This document shows, one piece after another, positions 53,156 to 61,867 of a DNA stretch of 64,000 bases (within the stretch, counting starts at the first letter, position 1; every line of letters starts with the position of its first letter). The translations under genes were made by a program, and so were the position numbers. The stretch spans positions 1 to 64,000 of the forward strand of contig JANYGP010000059.1 in assembly GCA_025362315.1 (NCBI GenBank), read 5' to 3'. The notes under the pieces were generated by a model. The model made no database searches, had not been told where the DNA came from, and worked only from the letters and a program-made list of their open reading frames with translations. This DNA is from Polaromonas sp. Its GTDB lineage: Bacteria > Pseudomonadota > Gammaproteobacteria > Burkholderiales > Burkholderiaceae_C.

Positions 53156-53911
53156 ATGACCCGACATCTTTTCATTTTGACTGGCGCCTCGCGCGGTATG
53201 GGACTCGCTATGGCACAGCAGCTGCTTGTGCCCGGCAACAGCCTGCTTTGCATTTCACGTCAGGTCAACAATGCGCTTGCCGTGCAGGCTGTAAACGCTG
53301 GCGTGCTACTGCTGCAGTGGGCGCAAGATTTGGCCAGCGGCGCACATGTCAGCACCATGCTGGCGCATTGGTTGCACGAACAAAAAAGTCACGAGTTTGC
53401 CAGCGCCACCCTGATCAACAACGCCGGAGCAATCCCCCGGATTGTTCCCTTGCGCGATGCTGAACCCGATGATTTGAGCCATGCGCTGCGTGTCGGGTTG
53501 GAGGCGCCCATGTTGCTGACGAGTGCCTTTTTGCGCGCCACACAAGACTGGCAGGGACAGCGCAAAGTGTTGAATATTTCGTCAGGCTTGGGTCGACGCG
53601 CCATGGCATCACAGGCGGCGTATTGCGCCGCCAAAGCGGGTATGGACCATTTCACACGCTGCATCGCACTGGAAGAGGCCAGTCAGGCCAACGGCGCCAA
53701 AGTCTGCTCACTGGCACCGGGCGTTATTGACACTGACATGCAAATTCAGTTGCGCACTGCAGATGCAAAAGTCTTCCCGGATCAAGGCAGTTTTGTCAAT
53801 CTTAAATCCAGCGGATCCCTGGCGTCGCCAGCTGATGCAGCACAGCGTGTGCTGACCGTATTGATGCGCAGTGATTTTGGCTCGGAGCCCATCAGCGATG
53901 TCAGAAAGTAG
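53156..53911 (+). CDS. Short-chain dehydrogenase/reductase (sepiapterin reductase-like)
   Basis: 251 residues. NAD(P) site LTGASRGMGLAM, NNAGAIPR, catalytic Ser in LNISSGLG and YCAAKAGMD (YxxxK). The long helical insertion and LAPGVIDTDMQ resemble sepiapterin/benzil reductases. I choose ATG 53156 because AAAAGGA lies six bases upstream; ATG 53138 would add six residues. Substrate unknown. Confidence 0.88.
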   Translation: MTRHLFILTGASRGMGLAMAQQLLVPGNSLLCISRQVNNALAVQAVNAGVLLLQWAQDLASGAHVSTMLAHWLHEQKSHEFASATLINNAGAIPRIVPLRDAEPDDLSHALRVGLEAPMLLTSAFLRATQDWQGQRKVLNISSGLGRRAMASQAAYCAAKAGMDHFTRCIALEEASQANGAKVCSLAPGVIDTDMQIQLRTADAKVFPDQGSFVNLKSSGSLASPADAAQRVLTVLMRSDFGSEPISDVRK

Positions 53912-53920
53912 GCAGCCAAT

Positions 53921-54133
53921 TCAGCCTTGCTGCAAACGCTGGTAAATCTGGTCTTTCAGACTCAACCGGTTTTTTTTCAGTATCTCCAGTGCCTCCTCAG
54001 TGATGACTGCGCCGCCAAGTTCGTATTTTCGAATAGCATGGTTGCCCTCATCAAATTCATGGAAAAGCTTTGCAAAATGCGCGTCAGAAACCTTCAGGGA
54101 ATGAATTTTTTTCCAGATGTTCCGGAAATTCAT
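53921..54133 (-). CDS. DUF465/YdcH family small protein
   Basis: 70 residues from the ATG at 54133, helical throughout. SDAHFAKLFHEFDEGNHAIR and LKKNRLSLKDQIYQRL carry the conserved YdcH pattern (LKKxRLxLKD). Small cytosolic coiled-coil protein of unknown function, common in proteobacteria. Convergent with the SDR gene. Confidence 0.8.
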   Translation of the reverse strand: MNFRNIWKKIHSLKVSDAHFAKLFHEFDEGNHAIRKYELGGAVITEEALEILKKNRLSLKDQIYQRLQQG

Positions 54134-54261
54134 GTGCAATGTCGTGGTTAAGTAAATCCATGTTGGCCTTTGTGACGGATTAAAAATAGCTGTAAGCAGA
54201 CCAGTTTGCATGCAACACAACCGGCCAACTATCAGACAACGCGCCGAACGCACAAGCTGTC

Positions 54262-54543
54262 TCAAGCCTCGATCTTGACACCCTTCCAGAACGCCACATG
54301 GCCTTTGATTTCATCGGCTTCAGGTTTTGGATTGGGATAAAACCACACAGCGTCAGTGTTCATCTCGCCATTGACCAGCAAAGAGTAATAACTGGCCTGG
54401 CCCTTCCAGGCACACATGGTGTGGTGGTTGCTGAACGTGACATAGTCACGGTTGAGTGACGTCTCAGGGAAATAATGGTTGCCTTCCAGCACCACGGTGG
54501 CTTCACTTTGCGCAATCACTGCGCCGTTCCAGACTGCTTTCAT
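54262..54543 (-). CDS. DUF427 domain protein
   Basis: 93 residues, complete for the family: MKAVWNGAVIAQSEATVVLEG with the characteristic CAWKGQASYYSL and WFYPNPKPEADEIKGHVAFW. The ATG at 54543 has AAGGTCC upstream. Often found near metabolic enzymes; function unknown. Confidence 0.87.
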   Translation of the reverse strand: MKAVWNGAVIAQSEATVVLEGNHYFPETSLNRDYVTFSNHHTMCAWKGQASYYSLLVNGEMNTDAVWFYPNPKPEADEIKGHVAFWKGVKIEA

Positions 54544-54618
54544 GGGGACCTTCTGAGTTGTAAATGCTAACAGTTGTCATGCTACCTGCAATCAGAAAGA
54601 CAAAGGTATTTGTGCCCT

Positions 54619-54765
54619 TTAGTTTTTCCAAACCATGGCGGTTGCAAACGCCAGCAAGGCAGTCGCCAGCAAAGTTGCAAGCGGCACAACAATTCTGCTG
54701 TGGCGCAACCGGTACATGATGCTGGGTTGAAAGGTCGAATAAAAGGGAACTGGGTTGTTTCGCAT
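54619..54765 (-). CDS. Possible single-span membrane protein (48 aa)
   Basis: ATG at 54765 with AGGAA nine bases upstream, product MRNNPVPFYSTFQPSIMYRL followed by a basic stretch and one hydrophobic helix (IVVPLATLLATALLAFATA). Nothing else explains the stretch. No family recognised, so this remains a prediction. Confidence 0.42.
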   Translation of the reverse strand: MRNNPVPFYSTFQPSIMYRLRHSRIVVPLATLLATALLAFATAMVWKN

Positions 54766-54917
54766 GGTTGATTCCTGGTTACGAGTTCTATTTTTACCAA
54801 CCAGACAAGGTCGGCCATGTAGGAAAACTTCTATTTATGTGTGCAGAAGTTACCGTGAAAATACCTGTACAGGCAAGAACCGTGCGCCTGCTGCAATATC
54901 ATTTATGCCCAGAAACC

Positions 54918-55430
54918 TTACATACCGCCCTGCGGGTGGGTTGGGTCAATCCACAGCACCGTATCCGGCATTTCAACAGGAACAATGTCCAGGTTGACGG
55001 CAACGGCCTCACCATCACTGCGGCACAGCACACACTCCAGCAACTCGGTGGCACTGGCGTTTATTTCCTGGTGCGGCACATAAGGCGGCACATAAATGAA
55101 GTCCCCTGGCCCTGCTTCAGCCGTGAATTCCAGCTGCTCTCCCCATCGCATGCGGGCATGACCTTTGACGATGTAAATCACACTTTCCAGATGGCCATGA
55201 TGGTGTGCACCAGTTTTGGCATCTGCGTGAATGGTGACCGTACCAGCCCATAACTTTTGAGCCCCCATGCGCGCAAAGTTCACAGCCGCTTTGCGGTCCA
55301 TGCCGGGTGTCTGAGCGGTGTTGCTGTCAAGCTGAGTGGCTTTCACCACACGAACGCCATCGTGCTTCCAGGCGGTTTCAGCCGGTTGATCATGTGGGTG
55401 ATCATGCGAAGGGATGTTATCGTTGTTCAT
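54918..55430 (-). CDS. Cupin-fold protein
   Basis: 170 residues. A His-rich N-terminus (PSHDHPHDQPAE) precedes a single cupin barrel: TGAHHHGHLESVIYIVKGHA (metal-binding G-x5-HxH-x3,4-E) and PGDFIYVPPYVPHQEIN (second motif, P-G-D-x4-P-x2-x-H). Probably a metal-dependent enzyme or sensor. It follows the short MetE-like gene by nine bases on the same strand, so they are likely cotranscribed. Confidence 0.85.
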   Translation of the reverse strand: MNNDNIPSHDHPHDQPAETAWKHDGVRVVKATQLDSNTAQTPGMDRKAAVNFARMGAQKLWAGTVTIHADAKTGAHHHGHLESVIYIVKGHARMRWGEQLEFTAEAGPGDFIYVPPYVPHQEINASATELLECVLCRSDGEAVAVNLDIVPVEMPDTVLWIDPTHPQGGM

Positions 55431-55439
55431 GCGTATTTC

Positions 55440-56471
55440 CTATGCGTAACGCTCCCGTGCCAGCGCAGCACCTAAACCCAGCGCATTGAGTTTTTGAATG
55501 GCGATTTCACGGCTCATCGGTGCCAGGCCGCAGTTGGTGCACGGGATCAGGCGGTTTTTGGGCACGTACTCGAGCGCCCTGCCAATCGTCTCCAGGATCT
55601 GCTCTGGTGTTTCAATCACATCGCTGGCCACGTCGATCACACCCACCATCACGTCTTTGCCTGCCAGCAGCGCCATCAGATGGGGCGGCACATGCGATTG
55701 GTAGCACTCCAGGCTGACTTGGTCAATGCTGCTTGTGGCCAGGGCCGGCAGCACCTCTTCGTATTGCCGCCATTGGTCACCCAGTGTTTTTTTCCAGTCG
55801 TCGTTGGCCTTGATGCCATAGCCGTAACAGATATGCACGGCAGTGGTGCAAGTCAAGCCGCGCGCGGCAACTTCAAGCGCGCGCACGCCCCAATCAGCGG
55901 CTTCTTTCATGTAAACATTGAACGCGGGTTCATCAAATTGAATGATGTCCACACCATCGGCCTGCAGTGCCAATGCTTCCTGGTTCAGCAGTTCGGCAAA
56001 GGCCATTGCCATGGCAATTTTGTCGCCATAAAACTGGTCAGACACAGTGTCCACAATCGTCATCGGGCCCGGCAATGTGAACTTGATTTTTCTGGCTGTG
56101 TGAGCGCGCAGCAGCTTGGCCTCGGTGGCGTGTACGCGGCCTTTGAGTTTGAGCGTTGAAACCACCTGCGGCACCATCGCGTCATAGCGGTTGTTGCGGA
56201 TGCCCATTTTGACTTTGTGCGCAAAATCAATGCCGTCCACCTGCTCCAGAAAGCCGTGCACGAAATGCTGGCGCGACTGCTCGCCGTCACCAATCACATC
56301 CAGGCCAGCGTCTTCCTGTGCCTTGATCCAGAGCAGTGTGGCATCTGCCTTGGCCTGTATCAATTCATTGCCTTCAGCCTTCCACTGCGGCCAGAGTTTG
56401 TTGGTCTCCGAAAGCCAGGCTGGTTTGGGCAGACTGCCTGCAATGGCTGTGTTGAAGAGTTTTGTTGTCAT
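55440..56471 (-). CDS. Short MetE-like methionine synthase (cobalamin-independent catalytic domain only)
   Basis: 343 residues, corresponding to the C-terminal zinc barrel of MetE without its folate-binding N-terminal domain. Zinc ligands: His and Cys in AVHICYGYG, Glu in SLECYQSH, Cys in PCTNCGLAPMS. Begins AGSLPKPAWLSET, as in the folate-independent families described as core-MetE and MesA-D. In aerobic proteobacteria the MesD type works with a DUF1852 partner (MesX), which is not in this window. The methyl donor therefore cannot be assigned. Confidence 0.85.
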   Translation of the reverse strand: MTTKLFNTAIAGSLPKPAWLSETNKLWPQWKAEGNELIQAKADATLLWIKAQEDAGLDVIGDGEQSRQHFVHGFLEQVDGIDFAHKVKMGIRNNRYDAMVPQVVSTLKLKGRVHATEAKLLRAHTARKIKFTLPGPMTIVDTVSDQFYGDKIAMAMAFAELLNQEALALQADGVDIIQFDEPAFNVYMKEAADWGVRALEVAARGLTCTTAVHICYGYGIKANDDWKKTLGDQWRQYEEVLPALATSSIDQVSLECYQSHVPPHLMALLAGKDVMVGVIDVASDVIETPEQILETIGRALEYVPKNRLIPCTNCGLAPMSREIAIQKLNALGLGAALARERYA

Positions 56472-56502
56472 GTGCGGCTGTCTCGTTGTATTTAAAAATC
56501 AA

Positions 56503-57513
56503 TCAAAAAAACTCATGCGCAAGAATTTCATATAACCGCCGCTGTGCTGCGGGGTCATGCGTCCAGGTGATGACCACCAGCTCATCGACCTCGAACAATT
56601 CAGCCAGCGCCCGCAGTCTGGCTGCCACTTGCGCCCCGCTGCCGACCAGCGCACTGGCATGCAGCTGGTCTGCCTGTAATTGCTCGGCTGCGCTGTACGG
56701 CCGTGCCGCAACCTCTTGGGGTGAAGGCAGCGGACCGATTGCGCCCTTGTTTCTGTCAATCTTCCAGCGCTCACGGCTTGAAAAATAATAGCGTGCTTCA
56801 GCCTCGGTATCCGCAGCCAGTGCCCACACGCACAACACCGCCTGCGGCGTGGGATGCAGCACGCTGGGACGGTACAGCCGGCGATACAAGTCAAGTGCCT
56901 GACTGGCGCCCTGCCCGTCTGTGATGAAGTACGCAAATGCATAAGGCAGCCCAAAATGCGCTGCAAGCTGCGCGCCGTAGTCAGAACTGCCCAGCATCCA
57001 CAATGTTGGGCTGGTGGGCCCTGTGGGGTTGGCTGTCACGCCATAACCTGGGTGGCCTTCAGGCAAATCAATGCCAGAAACCCAAGCCTGCAGCTCACAT
57101 ACCTGAAGCGGAAAATCATCACTTGAGGACTGTGGGCTTTGCCGGAGCAACCGTGCAGTGCGCATGTCGGACCCCGGCGCGCGGCCCACGCCCAGGTCAA
57201 TGCGGCCAGGAGCCAGCGCTTCGAGCACCCTGAACTGCTCCGCCACCTTCAGCGGCGCATAGTGCGGCAGCATGACGCCTGCACTGCCAATGCGGATACG
57301 GCTGGTAGTGGCAGCAATGGCTGCCATCAGCACTTCAGGCGCTGAGCCAACAATGCTGGGGTGGCTGTGGTGCTCACTGACCCAAAAGCGGTGATAGCCC
57401 AGTGCCTCGGCGTGACGGGCCAACGCCAGCGTCTGACGGATGGCCATAGCTTCACTCTGACCGGTCACCGCAGCAGATTGGTCCAGAACAGAAAGCTTCA
57501 GTGTTGCAGGCAT
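56503..57513 (-). CDS. LLM-class flavin-dependent oxidoreductase (luciferase-like)
   Basis: 336 residues from the ATG at 57513. TIM-barrel luciferase family: LSVLDQSAAVTGQSEAMAIR, YHRFWVSEHHSHPSIVGSAP, GSAGVMLPHYAPLKVAEQFR and RIDLGVGRAPGSD. This is the MsnO8/alkanal monooxygenase-like subgroup that uses reduced FMN or F420. Thirty-one bases upstream of the short MetE-like gene on the same strand, so probably the first gene of that unit. Confidence 0.88.
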   Translation of the reverse strand: MPATLKLSVLDQSAAVTGQSEAMAIRQTLALARHAEALGYHRFWVSEHHSHPSIVGSAPEVLMAAIAATTSRIRIGSAGVMLPHYAPLKVAEQFRVLEALAPGRIDLGVGRAPGSDMRTARLLRQSPQSSSDDFPLQVCELQAWVSGIDLPEGHPGYGVTANPTGPTSPTLWMLGSSDYGAQLAAHFGLPYAFAYFITDGQGASQALDLYRRLYRPSVLHPTPQAVLCVWALAADTEAEARYYFSSRERWKIDRNKGAIGPLPSPQEVAARPYSAAEQLQADQLHASALVGSGAQVAARLRALAELFEVDELVVITWTHDPAAQRRLYEILAHEFF

Positions 57514-57600
57514 GCAATGACTATAGCCAAAGGCGCATCCTGCTGCCCAGCACCGCTCTGTTCCAATACAGGTACCTGCATTTAAAAAAAGAAGCTCCTC

Positions 57601-58158
57601 ATGGCACTCAAAGCCACCATTTACAAGGCCCAATTGGCCATTGCCGACATGGACCGCAGCGTCTACGCCGACCACAATGTGATCATTGCCCGGCACCCCT
57701 CAGAGGCCGACGAGCGCATGATGATCCGGCTGCTGGCATTTGCCTTGAACGTTCCTGGTGATGACAAGAAAGGCAAACTTGAATTTGCCAAGGACCTGTG
57801 GGACGTAGACGAAGCGGCCCTGTGGCACAAGGATTACACCGACCAGATAGTGCACTGGATAGATGTGGGCCAACCTGACGACAAGCGCCTGATGAAAGCC
57901 GCAGGCAGGGCTGAGCGGGTGACCGCATACAGCTTTTCAAGCAGCACTGCAGTCTGGTGGAAAGGCATTGAAACCAAATTGACCCGCGCCAGCAATCTGG
58001 TGGTGTGGCAAATAGAAGCTGCCCAGAGCCAGGCCCTGGCCAGGCTGGCCGAACGCAGCATGCAGCTGCAAGTCACGGTGCAAGACGGCACGGTGTGGAT
58101 GAGTACCACGGCAGATTCGGTCGAGATCACGCCAAAGCGGTTGACAGCTGGGGATTGA
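57601..58158 (+). CDS. yaeQ: YaeQ family protein
   Basis: 185 residues, full family length: MALKATIYKAQLAIADMDRS, LARHPSE-like IIARHPSEADERMMIRLLAF, GQPDDKRLMKAAGRAERV and VWQIEAAQSQALARLAERSM. YaeQ has a PD-(D/E)XK nuclease-like fold and can complement rfaH loss in E. coli; its biochemical role is unsettled. GAAGCTCCT before ATG is a weak ribosome-binding site. Confidence 0.9.
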   Translation: MALKATIYKAQLAIADMDRSVYADHNVIIARHPSEADERMMIRLLAFALNVPGDDKKGKLEFAKDLWDVDEAALWHKDYTDQIVHWIDVGQPDDKRLMKAAGRAERVTAYSFSSSTAVWWKGIETKLTRASNLVVWQIEAAQSQALARLAERSMQLQVTVQDGTVWMSTTADSVEITPKRLTAGD

Positions 58159-58205
58159 GGGCTAAATTTTCCCCGTATTTTCCTTGCATATTCGTCACAG
58201 CGAGC

Positions 58206-59049
58206 GTGATAAGCAAGGATGTTTCTCGAATCAACCAAGCAGTTATTGCTGAACATCCAGGCTGGAGCCCTGCGGTTGGCATATCAGGAGCGTGCCAGGT
58301 TGGCAAAACCACCCTGGCCAAGTCCTTTGCCCGCAACCCTGAAACAGGCGTTTACGTTGATTTTGACAGCCCGCAGGCACAAGCCAGACTGGGCAACGCC
58401 AGCGCTGAACAGGCATTTTTTAAATACTGACTTGCCTGCACTTGGCATCAGTGTGGATCCGCAGCTGATGCATCGCTACTGGCGCAGGCTGGCACATTTG
58501 CAGGGGCAGCTTTTCAATGCATCAACGCTTGCAGGTTCGCTGGGCATATCGGCATCCAGCAGCACACGCTATCTTGACCACCTGTGTGACACATTGATGG
58601 TGCGCCGGCTGGAGCCGCATTTTGTCAATTTGATCAAGCGCCTGGTCAAGTCACCCAAAGTGTCTGTGCGTGACAGCGGTTTGCTGCACAGCCTGCTGTC
58701 AATTCATTAAATCAACGATTTACTGGGTCACCCTTGCACTGGCGCCTCGTGGGAGGGTTTTGTGGTCGAGCAAATTGCCAACCAGTTGCCTCGAAGCGCA
58801 AGAATGAACTTTTACCGCACAGCTGCGGGTACCGAAATGGACGTGGTGGTCGAAATGGGGCAACGCAAAATCGGTTTTGAAGCCAAGTTTTCAAGCGCCC
58901 CGAAAGTCACCAAAGGTTTTTGGCAAGCTTGTGATGATTTGCAGCTGGATGCTGCGTATGTCGTAGCGCCAGTAGCTGTTGGCTGGGCCATGAAAACGCC
59001 AGGCAGCGTCATCTCAGTCATGGACATTGTAGAAAAACTACAGCCTTGA
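58206..59049 (+). pseudogene. Decayed DUF4143 ATPase gene
   Basis: Starting at GTG 58206, the first part reads to GACQVGKTTLAKSFARN (Walker A) and VYVDFDSPQAQARLGNASAE. At about 58425 it jumps, with a frame change, to TDLPALGISVDPQLMHRYWR, the start of the DUF4143 region; the Walker B half of the AAA domain and the segment after it are missing. The rest (KRLVKSPKVSVRDSGLLHSL) is stopped by TAA at 58708, then resumes in frame (INDLLGHP...SWEGFVVEQIA, GFEAKFSSAPKVTKGFW) to 59049. Intact relatives are about 400 residues and often belong to toxin-antitoxin-like or horizontally moved loci. Its end overlaps the end of folK. Confidence 0.85.
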
Positions 59050-59508
59050 AATAACCTGGCTTTTCACTGCATCCAGCATGTCGGGCGCAACCAGCCCAGG
59101 CGCTATTTCAGCCAGCGGTACCAGCACAAAAGCTCTTTGCCACATGCGCGGATGCGGCACTGTGAGCATGGATGATTCGATGTGGCCATTGCCATACAAA
59201 AGCAGATCTAAATCCAGATTGCGGGGTGCATTGATATACGGGCGCTGGCGGCCAGCAATCATTTCCAATTGCTGCAAATGTTGTAGCAAATCAGGCGCAG
59301 TCAATCCGGTTTTGACTTCAACCACAGCATTGATGTAATCGTCGCATGGTGCGTAGCCTGACAGCATTTCCATTGGCGCTGTCCTGTACAGACTGGAGGC
59401 TTTTTTAACCCTGCATTGAGGCAAGGCGTCAATTGCTTCAATGGCTTGCCGAACGGCCTGCGCTGCATCGCCCAGATTTGCACCGAGTGCAATATAGGCC
59501 GTCACCAC
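59038..59508 (-). CDS. folK: 2-amino-4-hydroxy-6-hydroxymethyldihydropteridine pyrophosphokinase
   Basis: 156 residues. YIALGANLGD, SSLYRTAPM, NAVVEVKTGL and PRNLDLDLLLYG with VPHPRMWQRAFVLVPLAEIAP are the HPPK signature, including the Asp pair that binds magnesium. Transfers pyrophosphate from ATP to the pterin in folate synthesis. Starts with GTG at 59508, five bases after the pcnB stop; pcnB-folK is a conserved pair. Confidence 0.95.
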   Translation of the reverse strand: MVTAYIALGANLGDAAQAVRQAIEAIDALPQCRVKKASSLYRTAPMEMLSGYAPCDDYINAVVEVKTGLTAPDLLQHLQQLEMIAGRQRPYINAPRNLDLDLLLYGNGHIESSMLTVPHPRMWQRAFVLVPLAEIAPGLVAPDMLDAVKSQVISRL

Positions 59509-59513
59509 AGTGC

Positions 59514-61139
59514 TCAGTCCAACACTGAGTCAACTTGCCCATCGCTTTGGCTACCTTCACCCCGATTGGTAGGCTTGCGGCGACGGCGGCGTTTTCTGGC
59601 GGGGGCATTTGGCTCGCTATTAGCCCCGTTACTGCCTTGCAGTTGGTCTGCATCTGGCGCAGGATTCATTGGCTCGGCAAAACGCACATCAGTCAGTGGC
59701 GCGTCTAACTTCTTGACCCGCACACGCGACTGCTGCGGCTTTTGCAATTGCGCAAGGCGCTGGGTTTCAATCATTTCGTGTCGCTCATCGTCATACGCCG
59801 TTGAAAACTTTTCCCACCACTCGGCCAGCTCCATCTCGACTTCGCCGATTTGCGCGCGCAAGCGCAGAAAGTCAAAACCAGCGCGAAAGCGTGGCTGCTC
59901 CAGCATAGAGTAGGGCGACGAGCCTACCCGCTTGTCAAAGCGGATTTGCATCGCCCATATTTCGCGCATGTCCCCGCCAAGCTTGCCGCGGCCTGATACA
60001 TCACCTATCCGGGCATTGAAAGTGGCATCAATTGCATCATGCAGCGCAGGCAATGTGTGCTCCCCGCTGGCCAATCGTTGGTGCCAGCCGTCACGCACAT
60101 CAGCCCACAGCACACAGGTCAGCAAAAAGCTGGGTGCAACTGGCTTGCCTTCGCCCACGCGGCGGTCGGTGTCCTGCAGTGCCAGTTTCAAAAACGGCTG
60201 GTTTGCGTTTTCAACGACCACATCGAGCAGCGGGTAAATGCCGCTCAGGCCCAAGGTCTTGAGCTGATCAATGCTGGCCAGTGCATGCCCGGTTTGCAGC
60301 AGCTTGAGCATTTCATCAAACAGACGCGACTGCGGCACATCTGCCAGCAACTTGACCATGCCCTTGATGGGCTGCACGGTTTTGTCTTCAAAGGCAAAGC
60401 CCAGCGCATTGAGCTTGGCTGCAAAGCGCACCGCACGAATGATGCGCACCGGGTCTTCGCGGTAACGCACAACCGGGTTGCCAATCATGCGGATGATTTT
60501 CTTTTTTGCGTCCTTGATGCCGTTGTGATAGTCCACCACCACCTGGGTTTGCGGGTCGTAATACATGGCATTGATGGTGAAGTCGCGCCGCGCGGCGTCT
60601 TCCTGCATCGGGCCCCACACGTTGTCGCGCAGCACCCGGCCAGCGCTGTCAACGGCATGCGTCATGCCGGCCAATGCGCTTTTGCTGGTGCGCTCGTTGC
60701 CACCAACCTGTTCGGCCTGGCTGCTGTCCAGATACGCCCGAAATGTTGACACTTCAATCATTTCATGTTCACGGCCCCGGCCGTAAATGACATGCACAAT
60801 CCGAAATCGCCTGCCAATGATGAAAGCCCGTCTGAACAAGCGCTTGACTTCTTCAGGCGTGGCATCTGTGGCGACATCAAAGTCCTTGGGTGTCAATCCA
60901 ACCAGCATGTCTCGCACCGCACCGCCCACAATGAATGCCTGAAAACCCGCTTTCTTTAGCGTGAGCACCACGTCCAGTGCGCGCTCATCGACCAGCTTGG
61001 GATTGATGTTGTGCTCAGTGACAGGGATGTCGTGGCGCATGCCGAATGGCGATTTTTTGGATGCTTTGGCACTGATGTCAGCGTCGCTGCTGCTGGCGCT
61101 GCTCTTGCCAAACAATTTGTCGATGAATTTTTTTATCAT
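59514..61139 (-). CDS. pcnB: Poly(A) polymerase I
   Basis: 541 residues. Nucleotidyltransferase core with VGGAVRDMLVGLTPKDFDVA (catalytic Asp pair), RRFRIVHVIYGRG, RRDFTINAMYYD and the arginine-rich C-terminus (ARKRRRRRKPTNRG) typical of PcnB rather than tRNA CCA-adding enzyme. Adds 3' poly(A) tails that mark RNA for decay. Upstream of folK and probably preceded by its own promoter near 61150-61190. Confidence 0.93.
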   Translation of the reverse strand: MIKKFIDKLFGKSSASSSDADISAKASKKSPFGMRHDIPVTEHNINPKLVDERALDVVLTLKKAGFQAFIVGGAVRDMLVGLTPKDFDVATDATPEEVKRLFRRAFIIGRRFRIVHVIYGRGREHEMIEVSTFRAYLDSSQAEQVGGNERTSKSALAGMTHAVDSAGRVLRDNVWGPMQEDAARRDFTINAMYYDPQTQVVVDYHNGIKDAKKKIIRMIGNPVVRYREDPVRIIRAVRFAAKLNALGFAFEDKTVQPIKGMVKLLADVPQSRLFDEMLKLLQTGHALASIDQLKTLGLSGIYPLLDVVVENANQPFLKLALQDTDRRVGEGKPVAPSFLLTCVLWADVRDGWHQRLASGEHTLPALHDAIDATFNARIGDVSGRGKLGGDMREIWAMQIRFDKRVGSSPYSMLEQPRFRAGFDFLRLRAQIGEVEMELAEWWEKFSTAYDDERHEMIETQRLAQLQKPQQSRVRVKKLDAPLTDVRFAEPMNPAPDADQLQGSNGANSEPNAPARKRRRRRKPTNRGEGSQSDGQVDSVLD

Positions 61140-61198
61140 GAAGTCTGGGGTTTCAGGAGCTCACATGCCACTTTGGCTGGCGAGCTCGACTGAAAATA

Positions 61199-61867
61199 TT
61201 AAAACAACTCAAGTATGCGCCATCCGCGCTGCGTGGCCAGCTCGCGCAGGCGTTCGTCCGGGTTGGTGGCAACCGGGTGGTTGACTTTTTCAAGCAGGGG
61301 AAGATCGTTCATGGAGTCGCTGTAAAACGTGGTGTCAACGTCTTGCCATTGCAGGCCACGTGCTGCCAGCCATCCTTCAACCCGCGTGACTTTGCCGTCA
61401 CGAAACGAAGGCGTACCCAAAATATCACCGGTGAATTCTCCGTGTTCGTCACGCACCAGGTCAATGGCAATCAGCTCTTGAATACCAAAAGCTGTGGCAA
61501 TCGGACGGGTCACAAATTCATTGGTGGCGGTCACGACGATGACGATATCACCTGCCGCCTGATGGCCCTGCACCAGGTCTAACGCCGATTTTTTAATGCC
61601 TTTTAGCATCCTGGCGCCCATAAATTGGGCGTGGGCAGCTATGGATTGTGTAGCGCCTTTGTCACGGATGGCCTGAGTGGCAAATCGCACGTACTGGTGA
61701 ATGTCCAGTGTGCCGTCACGGTACTGGGCAAAAAAACCATCGTTGGCGCGCCGAAATGCATCGCCATCACGCCAGCCAAGCTCAATCGTGAATTCATTCC
61801 AGGCGTGGTCGGAGTCAAACGGTATCAGCGTGTGGTCCAGATCGAAAAGCGCAATTTTTGTTGTCAC
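61199..61867 (-). CDS. HAD-superfamily (subfamily IB) phosphatase
   Basis: 222 residues. Motif I ALFDLDHTLIPFDSD (nucleophile and acid Asp), motif II VVTATNEFVTRP, motif III Lys in FRDGKVTRV and motif IV YSDSMNDLPLLE. HAD-IB members include phosphoserine phosphatase and PGP phosphatase; this one resembles the SerB-like/CicA type of unknown substrate. Residues about 72-90 are encoded by an in-frame copy of the dispersed repeat (61598-61655). Its start is immediately before the hda stop. Confidence 0.9.
   Translation of the reverse strand: MTTKIALFDLDHTLIPFDSDHAWNEFTIELGWRDGDAFRRANDGFFAQYRDGTLDIHQYVRFATQAIRDKGATQSIAAHAQFMGARMLKGIKKSALDLVQGHQAAGDIVIVVTATNEFVTRPIATAFGIQELIAIDLVRDEHGEFTGDILGTPSFRDGKVTRVEGWLAARGLQWQDVDTTFYSDSMNDLPLLEKVNHPVATNPDERLRELATQRGWRILELF
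61598..61655 (-). repeat. Dispersed palindromic repeat, in-frame copy inside the HAD phosphatase gene
   Basis: On the minus strand: GCTACACAATCCATAGCTGC, CCACGCCCAATTTATGGGCG, CCAGGATGCTAAAAGG. Aligns with copy 8 (AGCTGCCTGCGCCCGATTTA then GGGCTACAGG) over most of its core. It encodes roughly ATQSIAAHAQFMGARMLKGI. Confidence 0.65.

Noticed and set aside
54780-54917. Plus-strand frame running from 54768 across the cupin gene (161 codons)
   Set aside because: Mostly antisense to the cupin gene, without start-site support.
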